Of a stretch of 64,000 nucleotides of DNA, positions 34,393 to 44,233 are shown one piece after another. How positions within the stretch are numbered: position 1 is the stretch's first letter; each line of letters starts with the position of its first letter. A program made the position numbers and the translations under genes. The stretch spans positions 124,001 to 188,000 of the forward strand of contig PNLP01000003.1 of the NCBI GenBank assembly GCA_013823135.1, given 5' to 3'. Below the pieces are notes generated by a model. The model had not been told where the DNA came from and did not search any database. It saw nothing but the letters and a program-made list of their open reading frames with translations. The stretch is from Planctomycetaceae bacterium. GTDB lineage: Bacteria > Planctomycetota > Planctomycetia > Gemmatales > Gemmataceae.

Positions 34393-35787
34393 CTAAGCAT
34401 ACAGTTCGATGGCTTTGACGATCTCGGCCAGGTCGTTCGGCACCTGCACGGCGCGGTTCGCATACGATGCGCGTTTCACGCCACGCTTGCCGAGCTTCGC
34501 TTCGAAGACCGCTGGGTCGGCCGTGTGATACGCCACGGTCGCGTCCGGGTCTTTGAGCACGTGGCCGGTCAGCACGCACGCCACCGTGTCGGAACGCGCG
34601 ATCACGCCTTCCTTCACCAGCTTCAGCAACCCCGCGACACTTGCCGCGCTTGCGGGCTCGCAGCCCAGGCCACCGGCCCCGATCTTCGCTTTTGCGTCGA
34701 GCATTTCCTGATCGGTCGCTTCGCGAACCACGCCGCCGCAGCGTTCGAGCGCTCGCAGCGCTTTCGGTAGATTCACGGGGCGGTTGATCTCGATGGCCGA
34801 TGCCAATGTGTCGGCCCGGCGGTTGGCGGCATCCATCGCGTGCATGTAGCCGTCGAGCTTCGGTCGGTCGATGTCCCCGGCGTTCCAGCGGAGCCCGTGC
34901 CGGTCGTAGAGTTGGAAGAAGGTGTCGGCACCGGCCGCATTCACGACCGCGAGTTGGGGTGCCCGGTCGATGAGGCCGAGTTCCTTCAGCTCCGTGAATG
35001 CCTTGCCGAAGCTGGACACGTTGCCGAGGTTGCCACCCGGAACCACGATCCAGTCCGGAACGCGCCATTGCAGCGATTCCAGAATGCGAAACATGATCGT
35101 CTTCTGGCCTTCGAGCCGAAACGGGTTCACGCTGTTCACGAGGTAGATGCCGAGTTGCCGGCTTACGTCCTGAACTTGCCGCAATGCGTCGTCGAAGTCG
35201 CCGGCGATTTGCACCGTGAGCGCCCCGTGCTCGAGCGCTTGCGACAACTTGCCGTAGCTGATCTTCCCCGAGCCAATAAAGATGACCGCCCGCATGAGCT
35301 GCGTCGCGGCGCAATAGATGGCGAGGCTGGCGCTGGTGTTGCCCGTGCTGGCACACGCAGCCCGCGTGGCTCCGGTCACGCGGGCGTGGGTAAACGCCGC
35401 CGTCATGCCGTTGTCTTTGAAGCTGCCGCTGGGGTTCATCCCCTCGTATTCGAGGTAGACGGTCCCCGGATTCATGCCGACGTAAGCCGCGACCGCGTCC
35501 GCACGCTGGCAGAGCGTCTGGCCTTCGCCGATGGTCATGATCTGGGCGTCGGTCGCGAACGGGAACAGTTCGCGGAACCGCCACACGCCCGAGAAATCGA
35601 GCGGATCGGTGCGGTTCGACCACTTGCTCTCGAAGTGTTTGAGCGACCTGGGAACCGGGAGGCGGTCCCATTCGTAGGCCACGTCGAGCAACCCGCCGCA
35701 TTTCGGGCACCGGAACGAGGTGTCCGCGAGATCGACGGTCGCCCGGCAAACCGGGTTGATGCAGCGCTGGAAAGCGAGTTCAGACAT
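34393..35787 (-). CDS. thrC: Threonine synthase
   Basis: PLP enzyme making threonine from O-phosphohomoserine. 464 residues. The PLP lysine is in [11 protein letters not shown]; further motifs are [32 protein letters not shown] and [15 protein letters not shown]. The N-terminal zinc-ribbon-like part (CINPVC...CPKCGG) occurs in some threonine synthases. The start is at 35787. Downstream is the GxxExxY repeat unit; upstream are a hairpin (35887-35918) and a dispersed repeat (35959-36036). Confidence 0.94.
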   Translation of the reverse strand: MSELAFQRCINPVCRATVDLADTSFRCPKCGGLLDVAYEWDRLPVPRSLKHFESKWSNRTDPLDFSGVWRFRELFPFATDAQIMTIGEGQTLCQRADAVAAYVGMNPGTVYLEYEGMNPSGSFKDNGMTAAFTHARVTGATRAACASTGNTSASLAIYCAATQLMRAVIFIGSGKISYGKLSQALEHGALTVQIAGDFDDALRQVQDVSRQLGIYLVNSVNPFRLEGQKTIMFRILESLQWRVPDWIVVPGGNLGNVSSFGKAFTELKELGLIDRAPQLAVVNAAGADTFFQLYDRHGLRWNAGDIDRPKLDGYMHAMDAANRRADTLASAIEINRPVNLPKALRALERCGGVVREATDQEMLDAKAKIGAGGLGCEPASAASVAGLLKLVKEGVIARSDTVACVLTGHVLKDPDATVAYHTADPAVFEAKLGKRGVKRASYANRAVQVPNDLAEIVKAIELYA

Positions 35788-35886
35788 GAAATCTGTTGTA
35801 GCGGAAGCACACTACGTTCCCAGAGCGGAAGACGCCGGATCTCTTGGTTTGTAGCCGCGGATGCCCCGACACTCCGCTCTCTCCGC

Positions 35887-35918
35887 CCTCGTCACACCGC
35901 GGAGCGGATGTGACGAGG
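35887..35918. terminator. Hairpin upstream of thrC, possible terminator of the TolC-like gene
   Basis: Ten-base stem CCTCGTCACA / TGTGACGAGG with a 12-base loop. It lies between the end of the minus-strand TolC-like gene (36065) and the thrC start (35787). Either a terminator of the former or a 5' leader structure of the latter; no U-run decides it. Confidence 0.45.
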
Positions 35919-35958
35919 ATGGGCGTGGCTCGCTCTTCGAGTCGCATGCCTCATTACC

Positions 35959-36036
35959 GACATTCTGATATAGTTTCTTCCAGACAGGTAATCGGTTCCA
36001 GAACGGTTCCACGGATGGGTGGGCATATCGCGTGGA
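35959..36036. repeat. 78-bp dispersed repeat, copy 1
   Basis: The reverse complement matches 62184-62261 at 68 of 78 bases without gaps. In one frame it encodes STRYAHPSVEPFWNRLPVW then KKLYQNV. Half of the differences lie in third codon positions, which hints at a coding origin. It lies between thrC and the TolC-like gene. Confidence 0.8.
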
Positions 36037-36064
36037 ACCGTTTTCACCGCCAGCGGGACCGGCA

Positions 36065-37462
36065 TCACGGCTGTTTCGGCGGCACCATCTGGGGCGGACC
36101 AGGCCACACTTCTTCGAGAAGCATTCCCGAGAGTTCCCCGGCCGCTTTCCACGCCTCGGACAGCGACTTGTTCATTTCCAGTCGGGCTTCTGCGATCACA
36201 CGCTGGGCCGCGATCACTCGCAGGTACTCAAACTGGCCGCCCTTGAACGCCTCCAGCGACAGCTTGTACGTTTCCTCGGCTCGCGGGATGATCTCGCGGC
36301 GGAAGCGCTCGGCCCGTTCCCGTGCAGCCGCGTAGGTCTGGAATGATGTGGCCACCCGAGATGCAAGTTCGTTCTCGACCTGTCCCACCTTGAACACAGC
36401 CATCCCAAGTTCGGCCTTCGCCGATCGGATGTTACCCTGGTTCCTGTTCCACACGGGGATCAGCATACTCACCCCGGCCGCACCGTCATACGACTTGTTT
36501 TCGAACTGCCGGATGAAGCCTCCGTAGACCGAGACGTTGGGGATCGGGTCAACTTCGGCACGACGAACCGCAGCCTGAGCGCGATCAACCGCAACCTTCG
36601 CCGAGCGCACCTCGGGGTGCGTCGCCAGTACAACCGTGCGGATCTGTTCGAGATCGTAAGCGGGTAATCCGTCGAGTGACCCAGAAACGGAACTGATTGC
36701 CAGGGCGTTCTCGCCGGTGGTCGCGGCCAATCGCCGCAGTGCCGCGGGCAACTCCTTGGTTGCAGCGTCTCGCTCGGCCTGGAATCGTTCGCGTTCGACT
36801 TCGAGTTGGATGTAGTCGAGCCGCGCAATCCGCTTGTTATCCAGCAAGGTCTTGCCATCCTTGACCGACTCCTCCGACAATCGGCTGAGTTCGGTGAGGA
36901 TCTCGATTCGCTGCTGAAGTGCGAGTGTTTCGAAGAAGCCAGCCCGGACCGATCCGACCACGGCGTACCGTTCGCCGATCAAATCGAGCGTGGCCTGGTC
37001 CACGGCCTTCGCCGCGACCGCCTGGGAAAGCGCGAGCTTCTTACCAGTCACGATGGTCTGAGTGATCTTCGGCACCGTAAGGATACCGTTGCCGGTGCGG
37101 TCCCCGATTTCGTCCCACATCACAGCGAGTTCCGGGTTCGGATACAACCCAACCTGGATGTACTGTCCCTGTGCCGAGTCGATGGCGATCATCGCACGGG
37201 AAATGCGTGGGTTCTTCGTGATGGCGAGTTGGATGAAGTCATCGATACCCGTCGGCGACGATGCTTGTGGGGTGGCCAGGTTCTCGGCACTTGCGGGCAC
37301 GACGGGTCCGGTGAATCGCGCGGGCGGCTTCGCGACCGATCCACGAACAGCCACGGACTCCGGCAGTGGTGACGGAACCGTGTCGAAGGACGACTTCGCC
37401 CCGATGCAACCGAAGGCACCGTTCACTGCTGCTAACAGGGCGACGCGAGCGAGCCGTCTCAT
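36065..37462 (-). CDS. TolC/CusC-like outer-membrane efflux lipoprotein
   Basis: Outer-membrane channel of a tripartite efflux or type I secretion pump. 465 residues from MRRLARVALLAAVNGAFGC, a lipoprotein signal with Cys at 19. Two repeated OEP helical halves are seen: residues near 85-290 (YPNPELAVMWDEIG..., AKAVDQATLDL...) and near 300-440 (VAVDRAQAAVRRAEVDPIP, QVENELASRVATSFQTYAAAR). No inner-membrane pump or adaptor genes adjoin, so the partner is elsewhere. A start at 37480 is also open. Confidence 0.88.
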   Translation of the reverse strand: MRRLARVALLAAVNGAFGCIGAKSSFDTVPSPLPESVAVRGSVAKPPARFTGPVVPASAENLATPQASSPTGIDDFIQLAITKNPRISRAMIAIDSAQGQYIQVGLYPNPELAVMWDEIGDRTGNGILTVPKITQTIVTGKKLALSQAVAAKAVDQATLDLIGERYAVVGSVRAGFFETLALQQRIEILTELSRLSEESVKDGKTLLDNKRIARLDYIQLEVERERFQAERDAATKELPAALRRLAATTGENALAISSVSGSLDGLPAYDLEQIRTVVLATHPEVRSAKVAVDRAQAAVRRAEVDPIPNVSVYGGFIRQFENKSYDGAAGVSMLIPVWNRNQGNIRSAKAELGMAVFKVGQVENELASRVATSFQTYAAARERAERFRREIIPRAEETYKLSLEAFKGGQFEYLRVIAAQRVIAEARLEMNKSLSEAWKAAGELSGMLLEEVWPGPPQMVPPKQP

Positions 37463-37541
37463 GTGCCATCCCGGGAACATCAGATAATCCGACGCTTCAC
37501 GTCAGTTATCGACCATCCCCAGCCGTCACCGTGAGCAAAGT

Positions 37542-40500
37542 TCACCCAACCGGACCAAACGCGCAGAGCGAAACAACGTGATCGGCGGAGCCATCGCGAA
37601 GCCAGCCGTCGAGTTGCGCGGGGTCTTTGAGTTGCTGACCACGCACGCGAGGAACCACCACAAACCCGCATTCGACCCCGCTCACAGCGGTCATGTCACC
37701 CCAGAGTTTCTCGAACTGGCACACCGGGAACACGTCCTCGTGCCCGTGGCCCCAGCGTTTCTTAACGTCCTTGAGTGTCACATAGGTCGGGAGTCGCGTG
37801 GCCATACGGTTCACGGCCACAGTCACTTTTGCTGAGTCACTCAGTTCGTCGCGGGTCAGGCCGAACACGCGCAACAGGCCGTCGATCTCCACCCAGGTTG
37901 TGAGCGTGTTGTAGTACGAGAGGTTGAACTCCTCCTCTTCACGCGGCATCGCCAGCCCTTCCAGAATCCGCACCTTCCCATCAACACGAGCCAGACCGCC
38001 GCCACGGTCGTCGATGCGTCGGCCAATCACCTCGAACGTCAGTGCCCGCCGGGAGGCAAGGTGCATGCCAAAGGTGCCGGGGTCGAGCGTTGCCCCGAGT
38101 GTGTCGATGTTGTGAACGAGCAGGTGCTTGAGTCGTGGTCGTGCGGTGAGAAGTTCCGCCAGCACGCCGTTACGAAGCAGGTTCGGCACCTCGAACCAGT
38201 GGCCGACGGGGTGCAAGCATTGCAGCGGTTCGTTGTCGGTGTAGTCGCTCCCCTCCCCCGCCGACCGCGCCCAGTCGATCAGTGCCGCGTGTGCGCTCGC
38301 CCGCACGCGCTGTTTACCTTCGTCGAGCACCTGCTGAGTGGTCTCCTCCCATGCGAACCGAAGGTCGCGGACCATCGGCACAAGACGCAATCCGACCGAT
38401 GCCCCCGGCGAGAGACGCACGATTCCGGGGTAGTTGTGATGGCCGACTTTCTCCAGATGCTCGCTCATCGGGCGATGCGTGAGGTAGCCCGTCGTGAAGA
38501 CATGCGGCACGGGGGTCCCGAACTGCTCCGAAACACTGCGACTCTTGGCCAGGTGAAGTTCGACGAACGTGCGATGTTTGCCCGCGAGTCGTGCGAACGG
38601 ATGCAATGCCTTGGTGACACCTGCACCCTGCGTCCACCGGCTACCGGCTCCCGCAGCAAGCGTGACAACCGCGACCTCGCCCCTTTCCAGTGCCCTTCGA
38701 CCGAGCGACACGAGGTCGGCCCCCAGGCCGTTTCGAGCATCGGCGACATCGGTCGGCAGTACGTCCTCGATCACCGTGGAAGCCGGAAGGCGGTTCTGCG
38801 CCAGCCCGATCAGCCCACGCCGAAGATCATCGCGAATGCGTTCGTGCTGCGCTCGCTCGAAGCCGTTCGCGGCAAGCAACCCGGCGAGGCTATCGGCCTT
38901 ACCGTCGCGTGCGACCGGGGCACTTGGCAACATGCGATCGAACAGCGATTCCACGAGCCCAGTCAAATCGGGGTTGCGCCGTGCGGCCTGCCCGACGCGA
39001 TCGAGTTCGGCACGCCTGGAAGTGGTGATGTTTCGCGGATCCTCTCGCAGCCAGCGAGGCACGAGTAGCGAGTAATACCCCCGTGGGAGCAACGCATCCG
39101 TACCCGCGAGCAGATCGGCCGTCGTGCCGTTGGAGTTGATCGCGAAGTCGTACACGACCGGCGTCATCGCGAACGGCAAACTATCCTGAAAGCTGGTCCG
39201 CAACCGTGCCATTTCTTCGCGAAGAAACGTGGTCGCTTCGGCCTTCCGCTCCGGGGCAACGATGAAACCCATCCCCCCGCCCGACATACCACCGAGCATC
39301 CAGAAACCCCAGAAATCCGGGCCTAAACGTGTCTTGGTTCCCGCGATGAGTGCTTCCGTGAACGCGTTCGTGGCGGCCGGGATGATCGTCTGAATCGGGC
39401 CCGCGAAGTTGCGAGTCGTGGCCGCACCCAGCGCGCGAATGTCGCCGCGAGTGAGTGCCGCCGCGATCTCATCGAAGATGCCGAGCGCTTGCTGGCGAGC
39501 GTCCCACTCGCGTTCTTCGCGGAGCAAATACTTCTCGGTCACCATCTCCAGCACGGGGCCGACGTTTTGAGCCATGCCACCGTGTACCAGCACGAGGCTC
39601 GCTTCCAGTCGGCGGCGTGCGTCGGGCGAAACGCGGTCCGGGCCGAGAACCGTGTGTCGTGGCAACAACCGCCCGCGACTGATGCCGAACTCGGGGTCAC
39701 CCTCCGCGGCAAACGTGCCTTCGATCAGCTTGATTCCGGGCCACACGCCGCCAGAGTCTTGCCACCCACCTCCAGAACCGCCCAGCCATTCGCCGAGAAT
39801 CGCCCGCGCTGCAACGAGCCGCCGTTCCGATTCGCTCAGCGTGCCGGTCAGCTCCTTCGCCTGCCCCGTCGCTCGCATACACACAGCGATGAGGCCCGCG
39901 AGCAGGTTGGTCGAAACCGCAAGTCGCGAGCCTTTCGGAATGTCGTTCACGGCACTGACAAGCTCGATCCCCAATCCTGGCCCAACAAGCGTTTCCAGTA
40001 CTTCACGCAACTCCTGCCGGGAACCTTCGAGCCCGGCAGGAATCAGCCCTGAAGCGATGACCGCAGCCTTCAGCAACCCCAGGTAATCACGGGCGAAGTC
40101 GAACACTTCCGCGAGTGACTTCACGTCAACGGTTGCGTCCAGATCGACACACACAAGCCGGAGCACGGTCTCGTCGATGACGCGGAAGTACACCTCAATG
40201 GGTGGTTTTGGTTTGGCATCACGGCCGTTCACTCCAAGATCGATGGAGACGTTCAGAACGCGAGCACCTTCCGGGTAATCCATGCCCAAAAAGAAGATGT
40301 CGCTCCAGCACGAGTGGGACAGGTCCATCCGCACCGGGGTGCGCTCGCGAAGCACAGGGAACGCACCAGCCTCGCTTCGCGTGAGAAGTTCCGGCCTCAC
40401 TCGTAGAGGGTGATCGGCCGGCGACCCTGTGCGAAACATCCATCGATTGCCGGCCGCACCGCGAACGCTCGCCCGTACCTGATCCGCGAGCGTCTGGAAC

Positions 40501-40868
40501 GCCAACCCGTGATAGGCCGCAGCGAGCGCACTGCAAATCGGATCGCTCGGCCCGTGTGCCGCTTCCTCTTCACGAAACAGACGCACGGCCTCATCGAATC
40601 GCCGACCGAGCAACCGCTCGACGCCCGAATAAGGGATGTGTCCGTCGGCTTGCAAATCGGGTCGGGTCGGGAGGTAAAAGCGGTTGATTGCGGCGAGCAC
40701 AAACAACGCCCGCACGCGTTCGTAGAGGTTACCGCTTTCGCGACGAAAGCGATCGAGGTGATCGCGTTCCCGGAGCAACTGAGTGAACGAGAGCCGCGAG
40801 CACGCCACGGCCACCGAGCGGTTCCTCACCGCGGGATCGGGCGAACGAATGATGTCAATAAGAGACAT
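37542..40868 (-). CDS. Bifunctional GHMP sugar kinase - UDP-sugar pyrophosphorylase fusion
   Basis: 1108 residues. N-terminal part (about 175-560) is a GHMP kinase of the fucokinase-like branch: RMDLSHSCWSDIFFLGMDYP with EGARVLNVSIDLGV (substrate site, about 180), IPKGSRLAVSTNLLAGL (motif 2, about 309) and LGGMSGGGMGFIV (motif 3, about 526). The C-terminal part (about 730-1100) is a UDPGP-type nucleotidyltransferase: TLAAGAGSRWTQGAGVTKAL, VGHHNYPGIVR and VHNIDTLGATLDP. It would phosphorylate a free sugar at C1 and then make the NDP-sugar. The domain order is the reverse of Fkp. A GalU-like gene precedes it by 22 bases. Which sugar is used is unknown. Confidence 0.82.
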   Translation of the reverse strand: MSLIDIIRSPDPAVRNRSVAVACSRLSFTQLLRERDHLDRFRRESGNLYERVRALFVLAAINRFYLPTRPDLQADGHIPYSGVERLLGRRFDEAVRLFREEEAAHGPSDPICSALAAAYHGLAFQTLADQVRASVRGAAGNRWMFRTGSPADHPLRVRPELLTRSEAGAFPVLRERTPVRMDLSHSCWSDIFFLGMDYPEGARVLNVSIDLGVNGRDAKPKPPIEVYFRVIDETVLRLVCVDLDATVDVKSLAEVFDFARDYLGLLKAAVIASGLIPAGLEGSRQELREVLETLVGPGLGIELVSAVNDIPKGSRLAVSTNLLAGLIAVCMRATGQAKELTGTLSESERRLVAARAILGEWLGGSGGGWQDSGGVWPGIKLIEGTFAAEGDPEFGISRGRLLPRHTVLGPDRVSPDARRRLEASLVLVHGGMAQNVGPVLEMVTEKYLLREEREWDARQQALGIFDEIAAALTRGDIRALGAATTRNFAGPIQTIIPAATNAFTEALIAGTKTRLGPDFWGFWMLGGMSGGGMGFIVAPERKAEATTFLREEMARLRTSFQDSLPFAMTPVVYDFAINSNGTTADLLAGTDALLPRGYYSLLVPRWLREDPRNITTSRRAELDRVGQAARRNPDLTGLVESLFDRMLPSAPVARDGKADSLAGLLAANGFERAQHERIRDDLRRGLIGLAQNRLPASTVIEDVLPTDVADARNGLGADLVSLGRRALERGEVAVVTLAAGAGSRWTQGAGVTKALHPFARLAGKHRTFVELHLAKSRSVSEQFGTPVPHVFTTGYLTHRPMSEHLEKVGHHNYPGIVRLSPGASVGLRLVPMVRDLRFAWEETTQQVLDEGKQRVRASAHAALIDWARSAGEGSDYTDNEPLQCLHPVGHWFEVPNLLRNGVLAELLTARPRLKHLLVHNIDTLGATLDPGTFGMHLASRRALTFEVIGRRIDDRGGGLARVDGKVRILEGLAMPREEEEFNLSYYNTLTTWVEIDGLLRVFGLTRDELSDSAKVTVAVNRMATRLPTYVTLKDVKKRWGHGHEDVFPVCQFEKLWGDMTAVSGVECGFVVVPRVRGQQLKDPAQLDGWLRDGSADHVVSLCAFGPVG

Positions 40869-40890
40869 GTTAACCAGCCAGGGTTTAGCA

Positions 40891-41712
40891 TCAGCCCCGT
40901 TGAGCGAGCAAGTCGATGATTTGCGCCATGATTTTCTCGCGGTCCACGCCGTCGAGTGCGAGTGCGAGTTGGGCCGTGAGCAAGCCGTATTTCTGACCGG
41001 TGTTGTACCGCTGCCCAGCCACTTCGAGCGCGAGGTATCGTTCCCGGCGAGCCAGTTCCGCCAGTGCAAGCGAGAGTTGCGGAGGATCGGTTTCCGCTAG
41101 GATTTCCATGAGCGCAGGCGTGAACACATGCACGCCGTAGAAGCACAGGTAGAAGCCCGCCCGCAAGCCCGTGACCGCGAGTACCTGCTCCGCCTCACTC
41201 GGCGTCGGCTTCTCCAACACTTGTTGTACTTCGTAAAGGTCGGGTCGGTTCGCGACCCGTCTCCCACCGACCACGCCGTAGAAACGCAGCAGGCTCTCAC
41301 GCGTCGCCTGCACCGCAGAGACCGCACATCCTTCGGCCCGCGCCAAGTCGGCCACCTGCTTCGCGGAACGGACCTCGCCCCGCGAAATGTACAGGTGATC
41401 GCTCACGAGGTGCAGGAACGGCTCACCCGCCGTGAACGTGCGAGCGAGGAGCACTGCGTGACCATAACCAAGCGGTTCGGGTTGGGTAACAAAGTGCAAG
41501 CGTGAGGCGTGCGGCCCGGCGGCAGCACGGTACGCGGCTTCATCACCTGACGCGATCACGAGGCAGATTTCCTCGGCACCGGCTCCCACCGCTTCTTCGA
41601 GGATGATTTCGAGCGATTTCTTCTCGTGACCATCTCGATCGACAAGTGTCTGGAGTGGCAACGCACGCTGCCCTGGCCCTGCGGCAGTGATGACGGCTTT
41701 CGTGAGATTCAT
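40891..41712 (-). CDS. GalU-like sugar nucleotidyltransferase
   Basis: 273 residues. The N-terminus [40 protein letters not shown] (shown by key parts [11 protein letters not shown] and [10 protein letters not shown]) follows the GalU/RmlA-type pattern of a nucleotide-sugar pyrophosphorylase; [17 protein letters not shown] and LVSDHLY (a single aspartate for metal) follow. The classical GxGTR loop is altered to GPGQR. It is the first gene of a two-gene minus-strand operon with the kinase/pyrophosphorylase fusion. A longer frame from 41826 is rejected because it lacks the start motif. Confidence 0.8.
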   Translation of the reverse strand: MNLTKAVITAAGPGQRALPLQTLVDRDGHEKKSLEIILEEAVGAGAEEICLVIASGDEAAYRAAAGPHASRLHFVTQPEPLGYGHAVLLARTFTAGEPFLHLVSDHLYISRGEVRSAKQVADLARAEGCAVSAVQATRESLLRFYGVVGGRRVANRPDLYEVQQVLEKPTPSEAEQVLAVTGLRAGFYLCFYGVHVFTPALMEILAETDPPQLSLALAELARRERYLALEVAGQRYNTGQKYGLLTAQLALALDGVDREKIMAQIIDLLAQRG

Positions 41713-41862
41713 TCCAACGACACCGGATGCTGGGGAAAGCAGCGACCCGTGTACAAATAGGCGAGCAGGGCAAGAAAGGTAGGGGCGTCTTCGGTTCGTC
41801 TGGACACGGGCATCGCGAAACGGCATATCAGGGTCGAATACTTCGGAACAAGAGGAGCGGGT

Positions 41863-43149
41863 ATGCGTGCGGTGTGGATCGCCGTCGCCACCGTGTTAGC
41901 TGGCACAGCCGATCGTGCGGCCTCACAAGAGTTGCCACCGATAACGGCAGTTCCTGGCGAAGCTGGGATGCTGCCGGGTGGCACGGATGTCTCGCGGCCA
42001 CTGACGCCGGTCGAGGTTCCCGCCCCACCTGCTATCGCGAACAAACACGACGAAAAGCCCGAAGCGATCGAGCGAGTCGAGCAGGTTCAGCAGCAGAAAG
42101 CTGGCGCACGCGGGCCGCTCGGCCCGACGTGGGACGACATGGCACTGCTGCTCTGGTGGCCCAAGTCGCAACCTGTGCCGCCGCTGGTCACGGCCACGCG
42201 GGTTGGCGGTCCACCCACATTGAGCAACCCGAACACCCACCTCCTCGTCGGCGGGCGAGCCATCGGGAACCAAGCCATCGCGGGCGGACGCTTCACGCTG
42301 GGCGCCTCCGTGAACGAAGCCCAAACGGTGGGCGGCGAGCTCGTGTACTTCTTCCTGGGCAGTCGCACCTTCAAGACGGCATTCAGCGGCGTCGGCAATG
42401 AACGAATTCAGTCGCTCGGATTGCCGTACACCAACTATGTCACCGGCCTCGAAGACGCGTTCACGGTCGTGATGCCGGGCGTCGCAACCGGCTCCATATA
42501 CGCGACCACGACGACGCGGCTTCAGGGAGCCGAGGCGAACGGCGTGGCCAATCTGGTCGATATCGTGGGTTTCAGACTCAACGGTCTGATCGGCTATCGC
42601 TTTGTGCAACTCAATGAAGGGCTGACGATCGAGCAGAGGCGGTTCGCGGGGGGAGGGTCGGCAGTGATCTACGATGAGTTCGTCGCGCACAATCAGTACA
42701 ACGGCGGTCAGCTGGGCTTTCGGGCAGACCTTTCACGCGGGGCAGTCTTCTGTGAAATGACCGGGAAGGTTGCCTTGGGTCAGACCTCCGAAATGGTGCG
42801 AATTGATGGAGCCACGGTGAACGGCGGAATGGTGCCAGGTGGTGTCTACACGTCGGCAGCGAACATCGGGCGCTACACGCGGAATGTTTTTGCAGTGGTG
42901 CCGGAAGGGACGTTCAAGATTGGCTTGAAGGTGAACGATTCCGGCAGGTTCTACCTGGGGTACAACTTCCTGTACCTGAGCGATGTGGTGCGGCCCGGTG
43001 ACCAAATCGACCGCAACCTGAATCCGGCGAACATTGCCGTTCTGAACCCAGGTGGGGCATTTGTCCCCAGTGATCGGCCGCGGCCGCTGTTCAACCACAC
43101 CGACTTTTGGGCACAGGGGTTCGTGATCGGAATGGAAACGCGCTATTGA
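41863..43149 (+). CDS. BBP7-like outer-membrane beta-barrel protein
   Basis: 428 residues with a signal peptide ([21 protein letters not shown]). After a proline-rich linker, the repeated aromatic strand pattern ([62 protein letters not shown]) and the C-terminal ETRY aromatic end fit an outer-membrane barrel of the BBP7/DUF1551 kind known in planctomycetes. Divergent from the GalU-like gene. Ligand unknown. Confidence 0.85.
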   Translation: MRAVWIAVATVLAGTADRAASQELPPITAVPGEAGMLPGGTDVSRPLTPVEVPAPPAIANKHDEKPEAIERVEQVQQQKAGARGPLGPTWDDMALLLWWPKSQPVPPLVTATRVGGPPTLSNPNTHLLVGGRAIGNQAIAGGRFTLGASVNEAQTVGGELVYFFLGSRTFKTAFSGVGNERIQSLGLPYTNYVTGLEDAFTVVMPGVATGSIYATTTTRLQGAEANGVANLVDIVGFRLNGLIGYRFVQLNEGLTIEQRRFAGGGSAVIYDEFVAHNQYNGGQLGFRADLSRGAVFCEMTGKVALGQTSEMVRIDGATVNGGMVPGGVYTSAANIGRYTRNVFAVVPEGTFKIGLKVNDSGRFYLGYNFLYLSDVVRPGDQIDRNLNPANIAVLNPGGAFVPSDRPRPLFNHTDFWAQGFVIGMETRY

Positions 43150-43153
43150 GAAA

Positions 43154-43181
43154 AAGCCCACCCATTGCGATGGGTGGGCTT
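43154..43181. terminator. Palindrome, family B copy 3, convergent terminator
   Basis: Eleven-base stem AAGCCCACCCA / TGGGTGGGCTT around TTGCGA. It lies within 8 bases of the ends of the two convergent genes (43149 and 43188), and A-runs on the left and a T pair on the right fit a bidirectional terminator. Arms are identical to the copy at 19998-20025 for 11 bases. Confidence 0.75.
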
Positions 43182-43187
43182 CGCGGT

Positions 43188-44057
43188 TCAAGCTGCCTGC
43201 GTCTTCGTCTGGAACGCGCCCTCAAACTGCTCGCGATCGAAGCCTGAAGGGACGTTGCGGTCCGCGGCGTATTGGTACAGTGCGGCCAGCAGGATCGTGT
43301 TCAACGCGGAGCTGATGGCCATGTGCAGCATCAGAGCGATGAACGCGGCCACGAGCAGAGCCACACCCACAGGCACCATCCCCTTGGCAAGCAAGAAGCC
43401 GCCTGCGAGGAACAGCAGGATCACGGGAATCGCCAGCAGGAACATCGCGAAGTTGATCCCCATTCGCCCGACCAGCGACTCGCCCCAGGTCTGACGGATC
43501 AGTGAAACCGAACGCCCCACTGCCGCGAGGGGTCCCGTTTTCTCGACCACCAACACCGGCACCACGAAGAACGTCATCACCGACCACGCTGTGCCCAGGA
43601 TCAGCGAGACGTAGTAGCCGACTTGTTCGTTGGCACTTTCGATCACCTGAAGCAAAACGCCGACGGTCGCCGACACGAGCGCCCAGGCGAAAATCTGCGG
43701 AAGTCGAGCCATTGCCATCCCGAAGCCGTCCATAAGGCTCGGGTCGCGACCGTTGAACCGCATCATGGCACAGCTGATGAGTGCCGCGTTGCAGAAGATC
43801 ATCACAAAGTAGCATGCGAAGTAGAACCCGAACGCAACGCCGTACATCCACACGGGGGGCTTGCCGTTGTTCTGCTCGGTCTGGTGCTTCACCTGATTCC
43901 AGTCCACCAACGTGGCGAGCGGAACCGCGAAACTGGCGACGACCAGCACGAACATGAACCCGCTGATGAGCGGGAACCAGATGAGCTGCTTGTCTTTGGC
44001 GAGCACGCCCCACGAGCTACGCGCGAGCGAGAACCCGTTCGTGATCTTGTCGAACAT
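43188..44057 (-). CDS. Multi-pass inner-membrane protein (DUF6159-like)
   Basis: 289 residues with about six hydrophobic segments (for example FPLISGFMFVLVVASFAVPL, FGFYFACYFVMIFCNAALIS, VGYYVSLILGTAWSVMTFFVV, INFAMFLLAIPVILLFLAGG). The start FDKITNGFSLARSSWGVLAKD and the TWGESLVGRMG region match the DUF6159 group. Function unknown; no gene next to it gives a hint. A longer frame from 44381 extends into the gap after the aminotransferase gene and is rejected. Confidence 0.75.
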   Translation of the reverse strand: MFDKITNGFSLARSSWGVLAKDKQLIWFPLISGFMFVLVVASFAVPLATLVDWNQVKHQTEQNNGKPPVWMYGVAFGFYFACYFVMIFCNAALISCAMMRFNGRDPSLMDGFGMAMARLPQIFAWALVSATVGVLLQVIESANEQVGYYVSLILGTAWSVMTFFVVPVLVVEKTGPLAAVGRSVSLIRQTWGESLVGRMGINFAMFLLAIPVILLFLAGGFLLAKGMVPVGVALLVAAFIALMLHMAISSALNTILLAALYQYAADRNVPSGFDREQFEGAFQTKTQAA

Positions 44058-44233
44058 GGCGTTGGGCACTCCGTGAGTGAATGGGAATTTGAGAAGTCTA
44101 CCACAGCGGTGAGAATGTTGCCCACCGCAGCAGGAGGATTCACCAGTTCTTCGCCGTTCACCCGTCGGGATTAGCCAGAATTTCCCGAAGCCGTTCCGCC
44201 AACACCTCCGGGAACTGCTCCAGCCACTCAAAA

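Noticed and set aside
34337..35749. Second minus-strand frame of 470 codons over thrC
   Set aside because: A shifted frame of thrC; low-complexity Arg/Gly/Pro composition and no motifs.
44060..44233. Short peptide-like frame RDFEWLEQFPEVLAERLREI after the aminotransferase gene
   Set aside because: It looks protein-like and could be a remnant, but it is only about 26 codons, starts right after a stop and has no start codon.
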